A DNA stretch of 5,954 nt from Candidatus Moraniibacteriota bacterium. GTDB taxonomy: Bacteria; Patescibacteriota; Minisyncoccia; Moranbacterales; GCA-2747515. The notes under the pieces are model-generated. The model searched no databases. It had not been told where the DNA came from and saw only the letters and a list, made by a program, of their open reading frames with translations. Location of the stretch: NCBI GenBank assembly GCA_029938745.1, contig JAOZUJ010000059.1, positions 1 through 5,954 of the forward strand, given 5' to 3'. The first letter of the stretch is position 1. The number at the start of each line of letters is the position of its first letter. Made by a program: the position numbers and the translations under genes. Below, piece after piece: positions 5,753-5,954 of this stretch.

Positions 5753-5954
5753 TTATTTGCAAAGGTGCACATTATTTGAAGTAAAAATTGTCGGTTGTTC
5801 ACAGGGATTTGTTGCATGTGGAATTGTATAGAGAGGTGCAGTGTAGGTTATTTTTGTTGGTTGTGATCGATCGTGCAAAACCATTTGTGTTTGTATAATT
5901 GCTATATTGAGGAGATAATTTATTTTTTGTAAAAGTTTTGCAAAAAAAGATGAT
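5753..5954 (-). CDS. C-terminus of an unidentified protein entering from the right edge
   Basis: On the minus strand a frame is open from the right edge to a TAA at 5755-5753, giving 66 residues. The visible part starts with a hydrophobic/amphipathic stretch (about 3-26, with LLQKINYLLNIAII) and continues as a polar, Pro/Thr-rich tail with cysteines at visible positions 51 and 65 near the end. I recognise no family. Support for a real gene is indirect: the frame has no stop across the whole edge segment, its composition is protein-like, and its stop is followed at once by a terminator-like hairpin. An internal ATG (visible residue 24) without a ribosome binding site makes a shorter gene unlikely. 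Confidence 0.5.
   Translation of the reverse strand, partial: SSFFAKLLQKINYLLNIAIIQTQMVLHDRSQPTKITYTAPLYTIPHATNPCEQPTIFTSNNVHLCK

Overview
This is an AT-rich bacterial window dominated by one compact minus-strand gene array. The style (very short intergenic gaps, A/T-rich leaders with almost no Shine-Dalgarno sequences, a reduced 7TM protein, several ATP-grasp ligases) suggests a small-genome bacterium of the Candidate Phyla Radiation/Patescibacteria, perhaps Parcubacteria-like. That placement is an inference from style; no marker gene in the window proves it. The genes read with the standard code.

Layout, in the direction of transcription of the minus-strand genes (right to left): yebC (5295-4582), ruvC (4511-4014), a 7TM membrane protein (4005-3319), an ATP-grasp ligase fused to a retropepsin-like aspartic protease domain (3310-1901), a CphA/GshF-type single ATP-grasp ligase (1881-886), and a RimK/glutathione-synthetase-like ATP-grasp protein (809 to beyond the left edge). 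The gaps between ruvC and the next two genes are only 8 bp each, and the following gap is 19 bp, so ruvC-7TM-ligase/protease-ligase is very probably one transcript. A good extended -10 sigma70-type promoter sits in the 70-bp yebC-ruvC gap, and its -35 lies inside a 13-bp inverted repeat that also covers the yebC stop codon.

Right of yebC is a 242-bp non-coding region with a 12-bp tandem repeat and candidate promoters facing both ways. It is followed by a tiny plus-strand gene (5538-5708, 56 aa, four-cysteine putative zinc-binding protein) with the only strong Shine-Dalgarno sequence in the window. A 14-bp-stem hairpin (5719-5748) separates that gene from the C-terminus of a convergent minus-strand gene entering from the right edge (5753-5954).

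Biologically, yebC and ruvC are housekeeping genes (translation of difficult sequences; Holliday-junction cleavage). The rest resembles the conserved but uncharacterised context of an 'alpha-L-glutamate ligase-related' ATP-grasp, a 7TM-transglutaminase-type membrane protein and an 'ATP-dependent zinc protease' (retropepsin fold) family protein known from proteobacteria. Here it is rearranged: ligase and protease are fused, the transglutaminase part is absent, and two further ATP-grasp ligases are added. A plausible but unproven reading is that the ligases build or attach a peptide/amino-acid polymer, the 7TM protein anchors or exports it, and the protease domain trims or senses it.
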